64,000 nt of DNA from Sphingobium sp. Cam5-1 (GCF_015693305.1 NZ_CP065140.1:186001-250000), one strand, 5' to 3'. Shown: positions 17,176 through 27,674, counted from the first letter of the stretch. Made by a program: numbers and translations. Notes: a model not told the origin generated them from the letters alone.

Positions 17176-17392
17176 CATTGAGCGGGGAAGGCATGGTTGA
17201 GCCCGCCTCAGGCACGGCCTTGTTGCCATCTTATTGCAGTGATCGGCAAGCGGCTTGCCATGAGAAGGGCGGTTCATGCGGTGCCGCATCGATGCTTCGC
17301 GCAGCAGTACGCCCTGAAAAGTTCGTTCAGCGCGCTTGGAAATAACAATCGGCAAGGATCGGACGAGCATTCGCGACGGGAGATTAGGGGGG

Positions 17393-17407
17393 TTGCATTA
17401 GATGCAA
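17393..17407. promoter_or_regulatory. candidate Fur-type operator upstream of the TonB receptor
   Basis: TTGCAT-TAG-ATGCAA is a perfect 6-3-6 inverted repeat. A second GCATTAG follows 20 bases after the first. The site lies 57 bases upstream of a catecholate-siderophore receptor start. Alphaproteobacterial Fur sites are commonly TGCAA/TTGCA-type palindromes, so iron repression through this site is likely but inferred. Confidence 0.55.
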
Positions 17408-17463
17408 ATAGCTCGCATTAGCGGCGCATCTGTTTCCAATCCATGTCCGAAGGGGGTTATTGC

Positions 17464-19767
17464 ATGTCCTTGTCGCGTCTCCGCGCATCGCTGGCGTCCG
17501 CCGCTCCAACCTATCTTGCGCTGAGCTGTTTTGGCCTTGCAGCATCGCCAGCCATGGCCCAGGATTCCGGCGCCCAGGAAGCGCCCGCCGCCCGGCTTGG
17601 CGGCGTCACCGTCACTGAGACGGCGCTCGACGAGCAAGGCATCAAGGTCGATCGCGTTTCGTCACCCAAATTTACCCAGCCTTTGCAGGATACACCGCAG
17701 ACCATTCAGGTGATCAGCAAGGAGCTGTTCAACCAGCAGGGCGCGACGACGCTGACGGAAGCCCTGCGCAACAGCCCTGGCGTGGGCACTTTCTATGCCG
17801 GCGAAAATGGAAACACGACGACCGGGGACGCGATCCGCATGCGTGGCTTCGACACCTCGAACAGCATCTTTGTTGACGGTGTGCGTGACCTGGGCTCGAT
17901 CGCCCGCGATATCTTCAACACCGAGCAGGTCGAGGTGACGAAAGGTCCTGCCGGGACCGACAATGGCCGTACCGCGCCAACCGGCGCCATCAACATGGTC
18001 AGCAAGCGGGCTTCCCAGGAGGCGTTGCTGGCGGGCGCCGTTTCAGTTGGCGTTGACGGCCAGACGCGAGCGACCGCCGATATCAACCAGCCGATCGAGG
18101 CGCTGCCCAACGCGGCCTTTCGCCTGAACGCGGTCTGGCAGGACAGCGATGTTGCTGGCCGTGATCATGTGAACAACAAGCGACTGGGGCTGGCGTCGTC
18201 GCTGGGGCTGGGGCTTGGAACAGAGACCCGCGCCTTCCTCAATTTCCTTTATGTCGATCAGGACAATATCCCGGACGGCAATGTCCCCACGATCGGCGTC
18301 AAAGGCTGGCAGCCGCAGGCGGGGCTGGAGCCGCTGGTCGGACATCCGGTTGATTCGACGAATTTTTACGGCACGCGGCGCGACCATGACAATGTCACGG
18401 CGAAAATGGCGTCACTGATCCTCGAACATGATTTTTCCGATAGCGTGAAACTGACGAACATCGCCCGCTGGGGCGAAACGGAGCAGGATTATCTGCTCAC
18501 GGCCTTCATGTCGACGGGAGCCAATATCACGGCTGGCGATCCTGCGGACCTGTCCACCTATGTGATGACCCGCGGCAATCCCACGATCAGGGACGCAAGG
18601 AACCGCATCCTGACCGACCAGCTCAATCTGCGTGCGGATTTTGCGACCGGTTCTGTGGAGCACAGCCTGAGCGTCGGCGTGGAGATCACGGGTGAAAAGC
18701 AGGTGATCTACGGCAACAGCACGACGGGCGCGCTGCCTGTCGCCAATCTCTACAATCCCAACTGGAACGACACGAGCGCATTTGGCTATGCGCGCAATGG
18801 CGCTCTTTCGCGGGGCAAGACCAACACGCAGGCATTTTATGCGTTCGACACCGCGAAATTCTTTGATGGCCAGCTGTTGGTGACGGGCGGGGTGCGCGTC
18901 GATCACTACAAGACCAGCTACACCAGCACGGCGCTGTGCAACAACGGCACGGGCCGCGGAGCCGTCCCCTGCGGCGGTCAGCCGATCGATTCCATCGTCA
19001 CGACGGCCGATCTGAGCGCGAGCGACACGCTCTTCAACTGGAAGCTGGGCGCGGTCTTCAAGCCGGCAGAACCGCTTAGCCTCTACGTGAACTATGCTCT
19101 CTCGCAGCAGCCGCCGGGCGGCGACAATTTCACGCTCGCGACGGGCGATAGCGCCAACAATCCCAATCTCGATCCGCAAAAGGCCAAGACCATCGAGGCC
19201 GGCGTCAAATGGTCCGCGCTGAACGGCATGTTGGCTGTCAACGCCGCGGTGTTCCAGACCAAGGTCCTCAACGAGATCAACGGGTCCGATCCTTCCGACG
19301 TGCAGAGCGGGTCGAAGCGGGTGAGGGGTGTGGAACTCTCGGTGGTCGGCAATATCACCGAGGACTGGACGATATCGGCCGGTTATAGCCATCAGAAGAC
19401 CAAGGTTACGAACGGCTCAGCAATCGCGGTCGACGGCAGCTATAATCTGACCTACGCGCCCGACGACAGCTTCACGTCCTGGACCACCTATCGCATGCCC
19501 TTCGGGCTGGAGGTCGGCGGCGGCGTCCGTTATGTCAGCGGCCTGCATCGCGGCACCGATGGCGCGGTGGGCACTCCGGAGCGGACCGAAGGATATACGG
19601 TTGTGGACGCGATCTTGTCCTATGCGCTGACGGACAACGTCAAGCTGCGCGTGAACGCCTATAACCTGTTCGACAAGGAGTATGTCGTGGCAATCAACAA
19701 GAGCGGGTACCGCTACACGCCTGGTCAGGCGCAGACCTTCCTGTTCAGCGCCGACTTCCGTTTCTGA
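17464..19767 (+). CDS. TonB-dependent catecholate siderophore receptor (Fiu-like)
   Basis: 767 residues from the ATG at 17464, chosen because GAAGGGGG lies 7 bases upstream; another ATG 21 bases earlier has no such site. There is a signal peptide ending PAMAQ. The plug domain follows ([78 protein letters not shown]). The barrel ends in the typical aromatic FLFSADFRF. It imports ferric siderophores across the outer membrane using TonB energy. The downstream PKHD hydroxylase is the usual partner of Fiu-type receptors. Confidence 0.93.
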   Translation: MSLSRLRASLASAAPTYLALSCFGLAASPAMAQDSGAQEAPAARLGGVTVTETALDEQGIKVDRVSSPKFTQPLQDTPQTIQVISKELFNQQGATTLTEALRNSPGVGTFYAGENGNTTTGDAIRMRGFDTSNSIFVDGVRDLGSIARDIFNTEQVEVTKGPAGTDNGRTAPTGAINMVSKRASQEALLAGAVSVGVDGQTRATADINQPIEALPNAAFRLNAVWQDSDVAGRDHVNNKRLGLASSLGLGLGTETRAFLNFLYVDQDNIPDGNVPTIGVKGWQPQAGLEPLVGHPVDSTNFYGTRRDHDNVTAKMASLILEHDFSDSVKLTNIARWGETEQDYLLTAFMSTGANITAGDPADLSTYVMTRGNPTIRDARNRILTDQLNLRADFATGSVEHSLSVGVEITGEKQVIYGNSTTGALPVANLYNPNWNDTSAFGYARNGALSRGKTNTQAFYAFDTAKFFDGQLLVTGGVRVDHYKTSYTSTALCNNGTGRGAVPCGGQPIDSIVTTADLSASDTLFNWKLGAVFKPAEPLSLYVNYALSQQPPGGDNFTLATGDSANNPNLDPQKAKTIEAGVKWSALNGMLAVNAAVFQTKVLNEINGSDPSDVQSGSKRVRGVELSVVGNITEDWTISAGYSHQKTKVTNGSAIAVDGSYNLTYAPDDSFTSWTTYRMPFGLEVGGGVRYVSGLHRGTDGAVGTPERTEGYTVVDAILSYALTDNVKLRVNAYNLFDKEYVVAINKSGYRYTPGQAQTFLFSADFRF

Positions 19768-19786
19768 TTCCTGTAGGGCAAAAGAC

Positions 19787-19812
19787 AATGGCGGGGGATA
19801 TCCCCCGCCATT
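19787..19812 (+). terminator. perfect 26-base palindrome after the TonB receptor
   Basis: The two 13-base halves (AATGGCGGGGGAT and its complement) form a strong GC-rich stem 20 bases after the receptor stop, followed by TTTCTTG. It probably attenuates or ends transcription between the receptor and the hydroxylase gene 22 bases downstream. Confidence 0.7.
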
Positions 19813-19834
19813 TCTTGATGTATCGGACGCTTCC

Positions 19835-20512
19835 ATGTTGCTGCACATTCCCGATGTTCTGACAGGTGAGGAAGTGGCGGAATTTCGTCGCAGGCTGGAT
19901 GCGAGCGATTGGACAGACGGTCTCGAGACGGTTGGCCCGCAGGGGGCCAGGGTCAAGCATAACCAGCAGCTGCCTGACGCATCGCCGCTGAGGGCTGAAC
20001 TTGGCCAGGCGGTACTTGCCGCGTTCAGGCGGACCCCGCTTTTCTTCGCCGCGGCCTTGCCGCGCAAGATCCTGCCGCCGCGCTTCAACCGCTATGCCGG
20101 TGGCGGGGAATATGGTTTTCACATCGACGGCGCCGTGATGAGCCTCGGCGAGGAAGAGCAATTGCGCTCGGATATCTCCTGCACCCTGTTTCTGAGCGAT
20201 CCCGATGACTATGATGGCGGCCGGCTGATCATCAGCGACACTTATGGCGAGCATAGCGTGGCGCTTCCCGCGGGCGATGCGATCATCTATCCTTCGAGCA
20301 GTCTTCATCGCGTTGAGCCTGTAACCCGCGGTGAACGGCTCGCCTCCTTCCTCTGGATACAGAGTCTCATACGCGATGATCGGCAGCGGCGCATGCTGTT
20401 CGAACTCGACACATCAATCCAGAAGCTGACCCTCGATGGCGCCGACGAGGATGCAGTGCTGCAGCTTACCAGTGTCTATCACAATCTGCTGCGCCTCTGG
20501 TCCGAAACCTGA
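19835..20512 (+). CDS. piuC: Fe(II)/2-oxoglutarate PKHD-type hydroxylase (PiuC/YbiX)
   Basis: 225 residues from the ATG at 19835, matching the usual length of about 226; longer frames starting upstream would include the receptor gene. The prolyl-4-hydroxylase-like core is intact: [19 protein letters not shown] with H96 and D98, [16 protein letters not shown], and [17 protein letters not shown] with H158 and R168. These are the iron ligands and the 2-oxoglutarate contact. PiuC-type proteins are coupled to catecholate receptors in many Gram-negatives; the substrate is not firmly known. Confidence 0.93.
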   Translation: MLLHIPDVLTGEEVAEFRRRLDASDWTDGLETVGPQGARVKHNQQLPDASPLRAELGQAVLAAFRRTPLFFAAALPRKILPPRFNRYAGGGEYGFHIDGAVMSLGEEEQLRSDISCTLFLSDPDDYDGGRLIISDTYGEHSVALPAGDAIIYPSSSLHRVEPVTRGERLASFLWIQSLIRDDRQRRMLFELDTSIQKLTLDGADEDAVLQLTSVYHNLLRLWSET

Positions 20513-20581
20513 ACCTGCGGTCCGGCGGCGCGTTCCGATTAACGGACAGGAAGAATGGCTGACGCGCCGTGCGCCGCCAAC

Positions 20582-20839
20582 TCAGCCCCGCGTCACCAGC
20601 CATCCCAGGCCCAGGAAGGCAAGGCCAAGGAGCACAGGTCCACTCCAGCGCGAAACCCGCTGCACCAGTCTTTCACACCTCTCGGCGAGGTCCGGCGAAT
20701 GGTCCGGGGCATAATCGTCCGCCCGGAGCAACGCATGGGCGGGATGGCGCCTGCTTTGGGGCCTGTGCGAGCCTGAGCATTCTTCATCCGCAGGAAGATG
20801 TGGGGGCATTGGCCATCCATGTTCGCGGTAGTCGGGCAT
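20582..20839 (-). CDS. small tail-anchored membrane protein
   Basis: 85 residues from the ATG at 20839, with AGGGA about 6 bases upstream. The first 55 residues are polar, rich in His, Pro and Asp, and the C-terminus is one hydrophobic helix (GPVLLGLAFLGLGWLVTRG). It converges on the PKHD hydroxylase gene. No family recognised. Confidence 0.5.
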   Translation of the reverse strand: MPDYREHGWPMPPHLPADEECSGSHRPQSRRHPAHALLRADDYAPDHSPDLAERCERLVQRVSRWSGPVLLGLAFLGLGWLVTRG

Positions 20840-21032
20840 CAAGATCCCTGTTCTCCTGGCAAAAGGCTTGGGCCGTATGTGTGGATGGGAGCGGCATCAT
20901 GTTGAGCCAGGGCAGGCGGAGACCGGTCCCCCTGCTTGAGGCGTGCAGGTCGGCGACACGCATGAACGACCATTCATCATGGTGAGAGCTGCCCCGGAAC
21001 TGTCCCAATCCTCACCAGCATCAGGTGACGCG

Positions 21033-21566
21033 TCAATGGTCATTGATTGCCTCAGCCATCGTCCTGTTTTCCGGGATCCGTAAAATCTTTGACGCAAAAG
21101 CGACATGCGCCAGTAACGAGCAGTGAATGTCTTCTACAGGACTTGCCTTGGTATTGATCGAGTCGCTTTTTTCCACAGTCGAGGATCTTTGAGAGCCATC
21201 GCCATCCTGCAGGAGATGACTGATCAATTCCCGCAACCTGATCTCATGTCTGCGAACCAGGCAGCAAATGTCGCTCAAAGCCCGTTCCCGTTCATCTGCC
21301 GCCATCTCCATGTCGGCCTGCGCCAGTTCCAGCTGCCAATGTGTGGGTTCCACAGAAGTCCTCATTTGTCTGTCACTGTCCTGATGAGACAGCCGGCCGA
21401 TCCACGGCGGAGCTCTCAGGAGTGCTGCGTGGCAGGCCTGCGGATACTCGACGCGGTCCATGAGCGGGCCTTTCGTCGCATATCCTGCCATCGGATGCAT
21501 GGCAATGCAAAACACTATCAAATAGTAGACAAGGAATGGTCGAGGTGTAACGTAGATCAGAGACAT
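21033..21566 (-). CDS. hypothetical protein
   Basis: 177 residues from the ATG at 21566, chosen because AAGGA lies 5 bases before it. A hydrophobic N-terminus (PFLVYYLIVFCIAMHPMAGY) is followed by a charged, probably helical middle (LELAQADMEMAADERERALS, LVRRHEIRLRELISHLL). The gene diverges from the EAL gene 42 bases away. I recognise no family; the start could also be the internal Met at about residue 60, which would give a soluble helical protein. Confidence 0.45.
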   Translation of the reverse strand: MSLIYVTPRPFLVYYLIVFCIAMHPMAGYATKGPLMDRVEYPQACHAALLRAPPWIGRLSHQDSDRQMRTSVEPTHWQLELAQADMEMAADERERALSDICCLVRRHEIRLRELISHLLQDGDGSQRSSTVEKSDSINTKASPVEDIHCSLLAHVAFASKILRIPENRTMAEAINDH

Positions 21567-21608
21567 GCGAATCCTTATCAATGTTGATGGGTGCTGGAGG
21601 GATCTGAG

Positions 21609-22907
21609 GTGGGAGCACTGGATATTTCGCCGATCTGCCCTGATGACAGCGGCCCGCTTCCGTCAGCGTTCCTCCTGGTCGCATCGATAGCCAATCTGCA
21701 GGAAATTGAGTTGAGTTTCGGGCTTGCGGCGCGGAAGGAAGCTTTCGAGCGTCTCCGGTTGGAGATGCACCGGATTGCACGCCGACCCTTCGTCACGGAA
21801 CTCGAGTCGGCAGGCGTCATCGAGGCTGTCATCGAATGGGAGGCAGGGGAGGGGCGCCCCGACCATCTGATCCATCGCCTTGCCTGCAATATGCTGTCGC
21901 ATCCGATCGTCTCGGAGAGCGGATGCTTCTATGTCGTGCCGGAAATCGGCGGCGCGGCGCTGGACCGGGAACATGGCGACATCGATTCCGCCAAGGCCGG
22001 TGCCTATCGGCAGCTGGACAGCAGTTCTGTCAAGATCCAACAGCCCTGGCACCTGTTTCGCTATCGCGAAGATATGAGCCGGGCAGCGGAGCTGCTTCAG
22101 AAAATCGACCGTGGCGAAGCGATGCTTGTCTGGCAGGCGATCGTTTCCCCTGCAGACAGGGCGCCCTTGCTGTATTTCGAGGGATTGCTGCGCGTCTCGG
22201 ACGAGGATGGGGCGCTGTTCTCCTGCGAGGCCAATATCAGGGCTGCCGAACGCGTGGGTCTCGCCCCTGAGCTTGATCGCCGGCTGGTATCTCGCGCTCT
22301 TGACCAGCTCGAGACGGACGACGACGTCCGCATGGGGGTGAACATTTCCGCGAGGAGCGCCTCACTCCACCGTTATGGCAGGGATGCCGGCTGGCGTGAG
22401 CTTAGATCACGTCTGGAGCGCGAGCCCGAGCTGGCCCGCCGCCTGGTGATCGAGATCACCGAGACGGCCGACTTCGCCTCCCTTGATGAGGCCGCTGAAT
22501 TTGTATCGTTCATGCAACATCTGGGCTGCCAGGTGGCCATTGATGACTTTGGCGCCGGTCGGGGATCGATCATCCAATATGGAGCGCTATGCGCTGATAT
22601 CATCAAGATCGATGGCAGCTTCGTCCAGCAGGCGGGCCAAAACGAGAAGGGCCATGCGACCTTCCGGCATCTTGTCGGACTGGCGCGGGCGCTGGCGCCG
22701 CAGGTCGTGGTGGAGGGCGTTGAAACGGCGGATCAGGCAGAATTGGCGCGCGGAATCGGGATCGACTGGTTCCAGGGCTATCATTTCGGACGCCCCTCGC
22801 CGACGCGCGCGCTCGGCGTTTCGGCCGATGCGCGAGCCATCATGGCGCTGAGAAATTTCCAGGATCGGTTTCGCGCCTTCTCGAAGGCCGGCGGTGCCCT
22901 GGCATGA
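21609..22907 (+). CDS. EAL-domain c-di-GMP phosphodiesterase
   Basis: 432 residues from the GTG at 21609, chosen because GGAGGG lies 7 bases upstream. The first 150 residues resemble a GGDEF fold without its active-site motif. The EAL domain (about 175-415) keeps the key motifs: EGLLR, MGVNISARS, VIEITETAD, AIDDFGAGRGS, IIKIDGSFV, VVEGVET and FQGYHFGRP. It is therefore likely to hydrolyse c-di-GMP to pGpG. No membrane segment is seen, so it acts in the cytoplasm. Confidence 0.88.
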   Translation: MGALDISPICPDDSGPLPSAFLLVASIANLQEIELSFGLAARKEAFERLRLEMHRIARRPFVTELESAGVIEAVIEWEAGEGRPDHLIHRLACNMLSHPIVSESGCFYVVPEIGGAALDREHGDIDSAKAGAYRQLDSSSVKIQQPWHLFRYREDMSRAAELLQKIDRGEAMLVWQAIVSPADRAPLLYFEGLLRVSDEDGALFSCEANIRAAERVGLAPELDRRLVSRALDQLETDDDVRMGVNISARSASLHRYGRDAGWRELRSRLEREPELARRLVIEITETADFASLDEAAEFVSFMQHLGCQVAIDDFGAGRGSIIQYGALCADIIKIDGSFVQQAGQNEKGHATFRHLVGLARALAPQVVVEGVETADQAELARGIGIDWFQGYHFGRPSPTRALGVSADARAIMALRNFQDRFRAFSKAGGALA

Positions 22908-22916
22908 TGCGCCGGG

Positions 22917-23069
22917 TCATCCTGGAGAAGCGGCGGATATGGCGGGCCTTGGGCTGCGCTGAGCGATTGCCCGCGCGCCCCGCAAGATCGGAAGGATGAA
23001 GACCGCAAACCCAATGGCCAGCCAGGCCACGCGCCCGCCACATGGGACGTGTTCGTGGTCCTTGCTCAT
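22917..23069 (-). CDS. possible 50-residue membrane protein
   Basis: A short frame (MSKDHEHVPCGGRVAWLAIG...) with one hydrophobic helix ending in a basic tail. No clear ribosome binding site. It fills part of a 350-base gap that otherwise holds the promoter of the downstream kinase. Confidence 0.3.
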   Translation of the reverse strand: MSKDHEHVPCGGRVAWLAIGFAVFILPILRGARAIAQRSPRPAISAASPG

Positions 23070-23257
23070 GACGAAAGGATGAGCCTCGATGGCCCGGGCT
23101 ATGGCAGGCCCCCTTGGCGATCTTGCGACGGGATGAGCCTGGACTGCTTGGAAAAGCATCAGGAACGCTTTGTTTGAAAAACAGAAAATGACAGAAGAAA
23201 AACGGAGGGTGGCATGACCGAACGGCAATTGGGGCCAATAAGAAACATAGGTAGATC

Positions 23258-25030
23258 ATGCAGAACACCAACACGCAATGCGGCGACCTTGGAGATGATG
23301 GAGACTCATTAAACGCTGTAATGCTGGCGGAGCGATGGTCACAGGCCGCCGCCGCAATGGCCAGGCTGGCGGCCGCGCGGGATCTGGGGGATATCGTGGC
23401 AATCCTGCGGCAATCGGCCCGCGCCGCGGCGAATGCCGATGGCATTGCGATCGTGCTGCGTGAGGGCGATGCATGTCATTATCTTGCGGAAGATGCGATG
23501 GAGCCGCTGTGGCAAGGTCAGCGCTTTCCGCAAGATACGTGCGTTTCGGGCTGGGCGATGCAGAACAGGACATCCGCCGCCATCGCCGATATCACCCTTG
23601 ATCCGCGCGTGCCGCAGGATGCCTACCGGACGACCTTCGTCAAGAGCATGGCGATGGTTCCCATCGGGGATGGCGAGCCTGTCGCGGCCCTGGGCGCTTA
23701 TTGGGCTTCAATCGGCCATCCCGATGCCCATGAAATGGCCGTTCTGGAGGCGCTGGCGCAGGCAGCCTCGACAGCGCTGGCGCATGGGCGCCTGGTCGCT
23801 GAAATGGCAGAGCTCAATCGCGATCTTGAAGCACGCATCGAGGAGCGGACCAAGGAACTGGAAGCTGCGCATCAAAGCCTCATGCAGACTCAGAAGCTCG
23901 AGCTGATGGGGCAATTGACCGGGAATGTCGCCCACGATTTCAATAACCTGCTTTCACCGATCATGACGAGCCTGGATCTTATCCTCCAGACAGGGTCTCC
24001 CGGACAGGCTGCCCTCGCGCCGGCCCAGGTGGCGATGGAAGCTGTCGAACGCGCCCGTGCGCTTGTCCAGAGGCTGCTGGCATTCGCGCGGCGGCGCCCG
24101 CTCGCGCATGCCGTCATGGACATCAGGTCGCTCCTCAAGGGAATGCAGTCGCTGCTCGAGAGCACCGTTGGCGGACGGATCCAGCTCCATATTGCTGCAC
24201 CGCCCGGCCTGCCCCATGTCGCGGGTGACCGGCAGCAACTGGAAATCGCGATCCTCAACCTTGTGGTCAACGCGCGCGACGCCATGCCCGATGGTGGCGT
24301 TCTCGCCATCTCCGCAAGCTATCCATCGGCCCCGGAAGGCCATTTCGCCAAGGATGACGGCTTTGTCCGGCTGGTCGTAGCCGATCAGGGCGAGGGCATG
24401 GACGAGGCGACCAGGACGATGGCGCTCGAGCCCTTCTTCACGACCAAGGGCGACGGCTCGGGCACGGGGTTGGGCCTGTCGATGGTGCATGGGGTCGTGC
24501 AGGAGCTTGGGGGCGTCATCGGCATCGCCAGCGAACCCGGGGCAGGCACCCAGGTGAGCCTCTGGTTGCCGATTACCCATGATGTGGAGGCCCAGCGGCC
24601 GGCTCCCAGAATCGCGAACGTGGCGATGGAGGTCGAAGGCATTGCGGTCGTGGTGGACGATCATAATCTGGTGCGAAGGGGCACCGCTGCAATGTTGCGG
24701 GAAGAGGGGTATAAGGTCGTCGAGGTTGAAAGCGCAGAAGCGTGCCTTGTCAGGCTGAAGGAGGGGCTGCGGCCGGCGCTTCTCATAACCGACCATGTCA
24801 TGCCTGGCATGACGGGGCTTGATCTGGTCCACCGCGTGGCGGATCTTTATCCGCAGGTGCCCATTCTCCTCGTCTCTGGCTATGACGGGCTTGATGCGAC
24901 GCCGGCCGATATCGTGCGCATGACCAAACCGTTCCGTCAGCACGAACTGCAGGCAGCGATCGCGCGCGCGCGACGGCAGGCCCAGATGCGGAGCGGGAGC
25001 GCTCCATCCGGTGTCAGCAGGGCCGGATGA
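23258..25030 (+). CDS. hybrid histidine kinase: GAF, HisKA, HATPase, receiver
   Basis: 590 residues. A GAF domain covers about 35-185 (FPQDTCVSGWAMQNRTSAAI). A coiled stretch (LNRDLEARIEERTKELEAAH) leads to the H-box NVAHDFNNLLSPI (about 223-235). HATPase boxes are complete: LNLVVNARDAMPDGG, VADQGEGMD, EPFFTTK, GTGLGLSMVHG. A receiver follows at about 465-580 with VVVDDHN, TDHVMPGMTG and MTKPF. There is no membrane segment, so it senses a cytoplasmic signal. A kinase of the same AHDFNNL type follows immediately. Confidence 0.92.
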   Translation: MQNTNTQCGDLGDDGDSLNAVMLAERWSQAAAAMARLAAARDLGDIVAILRQSARAAANADGIAIVLREGDACHYLAEDAMEPLWQGQRFPQDTCVSGWAMQNRTSAAIADITLDPRVPQDAYRTTFVKSMAMVPIGDGEPVAALGAYWASIGHPDAHEMAVLEALAQAASTALAHGRLVAEMAELNRDLEARIEERTKELEAAHQSLMQTQKLELMGQLTGNVAHDFNNLLSPIMTSLDLILQTGSPGQAALAPAQVAMEAVERARALVQRLLAFARRRPLAHAVMDIRSLLKGMQSLLESTVGGRIQLHIAAPPGLPHVAGDRQQLEIAILNLVVNARDAMPDGGVLAISASYPSAPEGHFAKDDGFVRLVVADQGEGMDEATRTMALEPFFTTKGDGSGTGLGLSMVHGVVQELGGVIGIASEPGAGTQVSLWLPITHDVEAQRPAPRIANVAMEVEGIAVVVDDHNLVRRGTAAMLREEGYKVVEVESAEACLVRLKEGLRPALLITDHVMPGMTGLDLVHRVADLYPQVPILLVSGYDGLDATPADIVRMTKPFRQHELQAAIARARRQAQMRSGSAPSGVSRAG

Positions 25031-25195
25031 TGCATGGTTTTCAAGCGAGGCGCTTTGGCAAAAACATCGGATCCCGCTGGCCAAGACCCGCCGCCACGGC
25101 TCGCGCACAACGCCGCCGCGCTTGATCGATCCTCCTTAGTCTTCCATTGACGGGGAGGGGCGGGTTTCGGTGAGTCGGTTTTGCGAGGTTCAAGG

Positions 25196-27115
25196 ATGGT
25201 CAAGCCCACCTTCAAGCAGTCCGAGGTGAACGAACAGTTCGATAGCCCGCTTGGTTCCTGCGCCGAACTGGCGACAGCCATGCTGGATCCGCAGGGATAT
25301 GTCGTGAGCTGGAGCTCCGGTGCGGAGCGGTCGAGAGGATATGCCGCCAGCGAGATCATAGGAAAACATTTAAGCGTCCTGTTTACACCCCAAGAGCGTG
25401 AAGCCGGGGTTCCCCAGCATGCTCTTGAAGCTGCGCGCAGTGGCCGCTTCGAAACGCAGGGCTGGCAACTTTGCAAAGCGGGCCCCGGTTTTCTTGCGCA
25501 CATCGTGATGGATCCGGTCTGGAACAGGCATGGCGATCTCACCGGTTTCGTGCTGATCACGGCCGATGTGACAGCCGGGCAACGGCGTGAACAGGCGCTT
25601 GTCGAGAGCGAGCTTCAGTTCCGGCTGCTGGTCGAAGGGCTCCGCGAATTTGCCATCTACATGATCGGTCCGGACGGAACCGTCACCAACTGGAATGCGG
25701 GCGCGAAAGCCATCAAGGGTTACGACGCCCCGGAGATACTAGGCCGGCATTTTTCATGCTTCTACACGCAGGAGGACCGTTCGCGCGGAGTGCCCGCCGC
25801 AGCTTTGGAGGAGGCTCTGGAAAGGGGGAAATTCGAGGCCGAGGGATGGCGTGTGCGCAAGGATGGTTCTCGCTTCTGGGCGCACGTCGTCATCAGCCCG
25901 GTCTTCGACGATCTTGGCGAGCATAGGGGGTTTGCCAAGGTCACGCGTGACGCGAGCGAAAAGCGCAAGCAGGAGGAGGAGCTGCGGCAGGCCCAGGAGG
26001 CGCTGTTGCAGTCACAGAAGTTGCAGGCGCTTGGGGAGCTTGCGGGGGGCATCGCGCACGACTTCAACAATCTCATGACAGTGGTGCGGGGCACCGCCGA
26101 TCTCCTCCTGAGGCGGCCCGATCTGCCCGAGGAGAAGCGCAGCCGTTATCTCCAAACTGTGCTGGAGACGTCCGAGCGCGCGACCAGTCTGACGTCTCAA
26201 CTTCTGGCCTTTGCCCGTCGTCAGCCGCTCGAGCCTGAGGTCATCGACCTGAGCGTTCGTCTCGATGCCCTTGCCGAGATGATCCAGCGCACGCTTGGCA
26301 ATCAATATAGGCTGGAGCTTGACCTTGCTCCCGCGCTATGGCCAGTCGAGATCGACCCGACAGGCCTGGAGACAGCGGTGCTCAACGCCGTCCTGAATGC
26401 CCGGGACGCGATGCCCGATGGAGGCGAAATCAGAATTGCGACGAATAACCTCAGTGCCGTGGAACCCGGGATGGTGAGCCTCTCGATTGCCGATACGGGG
26501 CCTGGCATCCCGCCCGAGCAGGCCGAGCGCGTCTTTGAGCCTTTTTTCACGACGAAACCGGTGGGCAAGGGAACGGGCCTTGGCCTCTCGCAGATCCATG
26601 GCTTTGCCGAGCAGTCGGGCGGCTCTGTGACGTTCCGGTCAGCGCCCGGTGAGGGCGCGATGCTGGAAATTCGTCTGCCTGGCACAGGCAAGATGCCGCC
26701 GGCCGCGAAACAGGAGCAGGATCATATTGTGCTGGCGAAGGGACTGCATGTCCTGCTTGTCGAGGATAGCGACCATGTCCGCCGTTTTGCGCGGCAACTG
26801 CTCGAGGATCTGGGATGCGAGGTGCTCGAGGCGAGCAGCGCGGAAGATGCGCTCGAATTGCTCAAGGGGCACGCGGTTGACCTGGTGTTTTCAGACATAT
26901 TGATGCCGGGCCGGACGGGTCTTGAGCTGGCGCAGGACATCAAGGCCGTTTACGGGCTCCCCGTGCTCCTTGCCAGCGGCTACAGCAGCGAGCAGTTCGT
27001 TCCGAAAGATCAGCGCGAATTTCCCATCCTGCGCAAGCCCTACAAGCTCGAGACGCTCGCCGCCAGCATCAACGAGCTGGTGGGCGGGCCGCGACGCCAG
27101 GCCGGGCGGGCTTGA
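25196..27115 (+). CDS. hybrid histidine kinase: PAS, PAS, HisKA, HATPase, receiver
   Basis: 639 residues from the ATG at 25196. Two similar PAS domains occupy about 20-135 and 145-265; both contain the W.SGA/WNAGA and FETQGW/FEAEGW type motifs and look like a tandem duplication. The H-box GGIAHDFNNLMTV, LNAVLNARDAMPDGG, IADTGPGIP, EPFFTTK and GTGLGLSQIHG give a complete kinase. The receiver keeps LLVEDSD, FSDILMPGRTG and LRKPY. It is soluble. It lies 165 bases after a related hybrid kinase, suggesting duplication followed by change of input domain. Confidence 0.92.
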   Translation: MVKPTFKQSEVNEQFDSPLGSCAELATAMLDPQGYVVSWSSGAERSRGYAASEIIGKHLSVLFTPQEREAGVPQHALEAARSGRFETQGWQLCKAGPGFLAHIVMDPVWNRHGDLTGFVLITADVTAGQRREQALVESELQFRLLVEGLREFAIYMIGPDGTVTNWNAGAKAIKGYDAPEILGRHFSCFYTQEDRSRGVPAAALEEALERGKFEAEGWRVRKDGSRFWAHVVISPVFDDLGEHRGFAKVTRDASEKRKQEEELRQAQEALLQSQKLQALGELAGGIAHDFNNLMTVVRGTADLLLRRPDLPEEKRSRYLQTVLETSERATSLTSQLLAFARRQPLEPEVIDLSVRLDALAEMIQRTLGNQYRLELDLAPALWPVEIDPTGLETAVLNAVLNARDAMPDGGEIRIATNNLSAVEPGMVSLSIADTGPGIPPEQAERVFEPFFTTKPVGKGTGLGLSQIHGFAEQSGGSVTFRSAPGEGAMLEIRLPGTGKMPPAAKQEQDHIVLAKGLHVLLVEDSDHVRRFARQLLEDLGCEVLEASSAEDALELLKGHAVDLVFSDILMPGRTGLELAQDIKAVYGLPVLLASGYSSEQFVPKDQREFPILRKPYKLETLAASINELVGGPRRQAGRA

Positions 27116-27343
27116 ACCGGACAACGCGGAAGGAAAGGAGACAGGGCGGCGGCAGGCACGCGGTGTAGATGCCGGCGCCGGATCACTCTCAATAATGCCA
27201 TGTCCAACACTCCATGACCCCTCGCTCCCAAAGTCAGGGGTGAGCTCAACATGGGTCATTTCTCAGTGGAAATTGTGTCCTGCCTAGATCACCTCTCAGC
27301 GGCAATCAACAGGCTCCCAACCTTGTTGCTGTGCTAGCGTCCG

Positions 27344-27373
27344 TGTGTTATTATGCACTAATCATGTAACACA
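27344..27373. promoter_or_regulatory. inverted repeat upstream of the toxin-antitoxin pair
   Basis: Arms TGTGTTA and TAACACA are exact complements separated by 16 bases and end 13 bases before the antitoxin ATG. This is where RHH antitoxins bind to repress their own operon. Confidence 0.6.
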
Positions 27374-27386
27374 TGGAGCGAAGCCC

Positions 27387-27674
27387 ATGACAGAAGCGAC
27401 ATTCACCTTTCGGGTTGATGAAGCATTAAAAAGCGAGTTTGCCCAAGCCGCCAAGGCCAAGGATCGCACCGGCGCGCAGCTTCTCCGCGACTTCATGCGC
27501 CAGTATGTCGAACGCCAGCAGGAAGTGGCGGCACATGACGCATGGTTCCGGCAAGAGGTTCAAATCGGATTGGACGCGGCAAATGCCGGTCATCTGATCC
27601 CCGGTAATGAAGTCGAAGCCGAAGCAGCGGCATGGCGTGCAGCAACCCGGCGCAGGATGGCAGGCGAGGCGTGA
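27387..27674 (+). CDS. type II antitoxin, ribbon-helix-helix type
   Basis: 95 residues from the ATG at 27387, with GGAG 8 bases upstream; a longer frame begins at 27345 but would cover the operator. The N-terminus TEATFTFRVDEALKSEFAQA and GAQLLRDFMRQYV form a MetJ/Arc-type DNA-binding fold (about 3-50). The rest, through AWRAATRRRMAGEA, would wrap the toxin. It neutralises the toxin encoded next and probably represses the operon. Confidence 0.85.
   Translation: MTEATFTFRVDEALKSEFAQAAKAKDRTGAQLLRDFMRQYVERQQEVAAHDAWFRQEVQIGLDAANAGHLIPGNEVEAEAAAWRAATRRRMAGEA

Noticed and set aside
18412..19392. 326-codon minus-strand frame
   Set aside because: It is antisense to the barrel of the TonB receptor and resembles no family.
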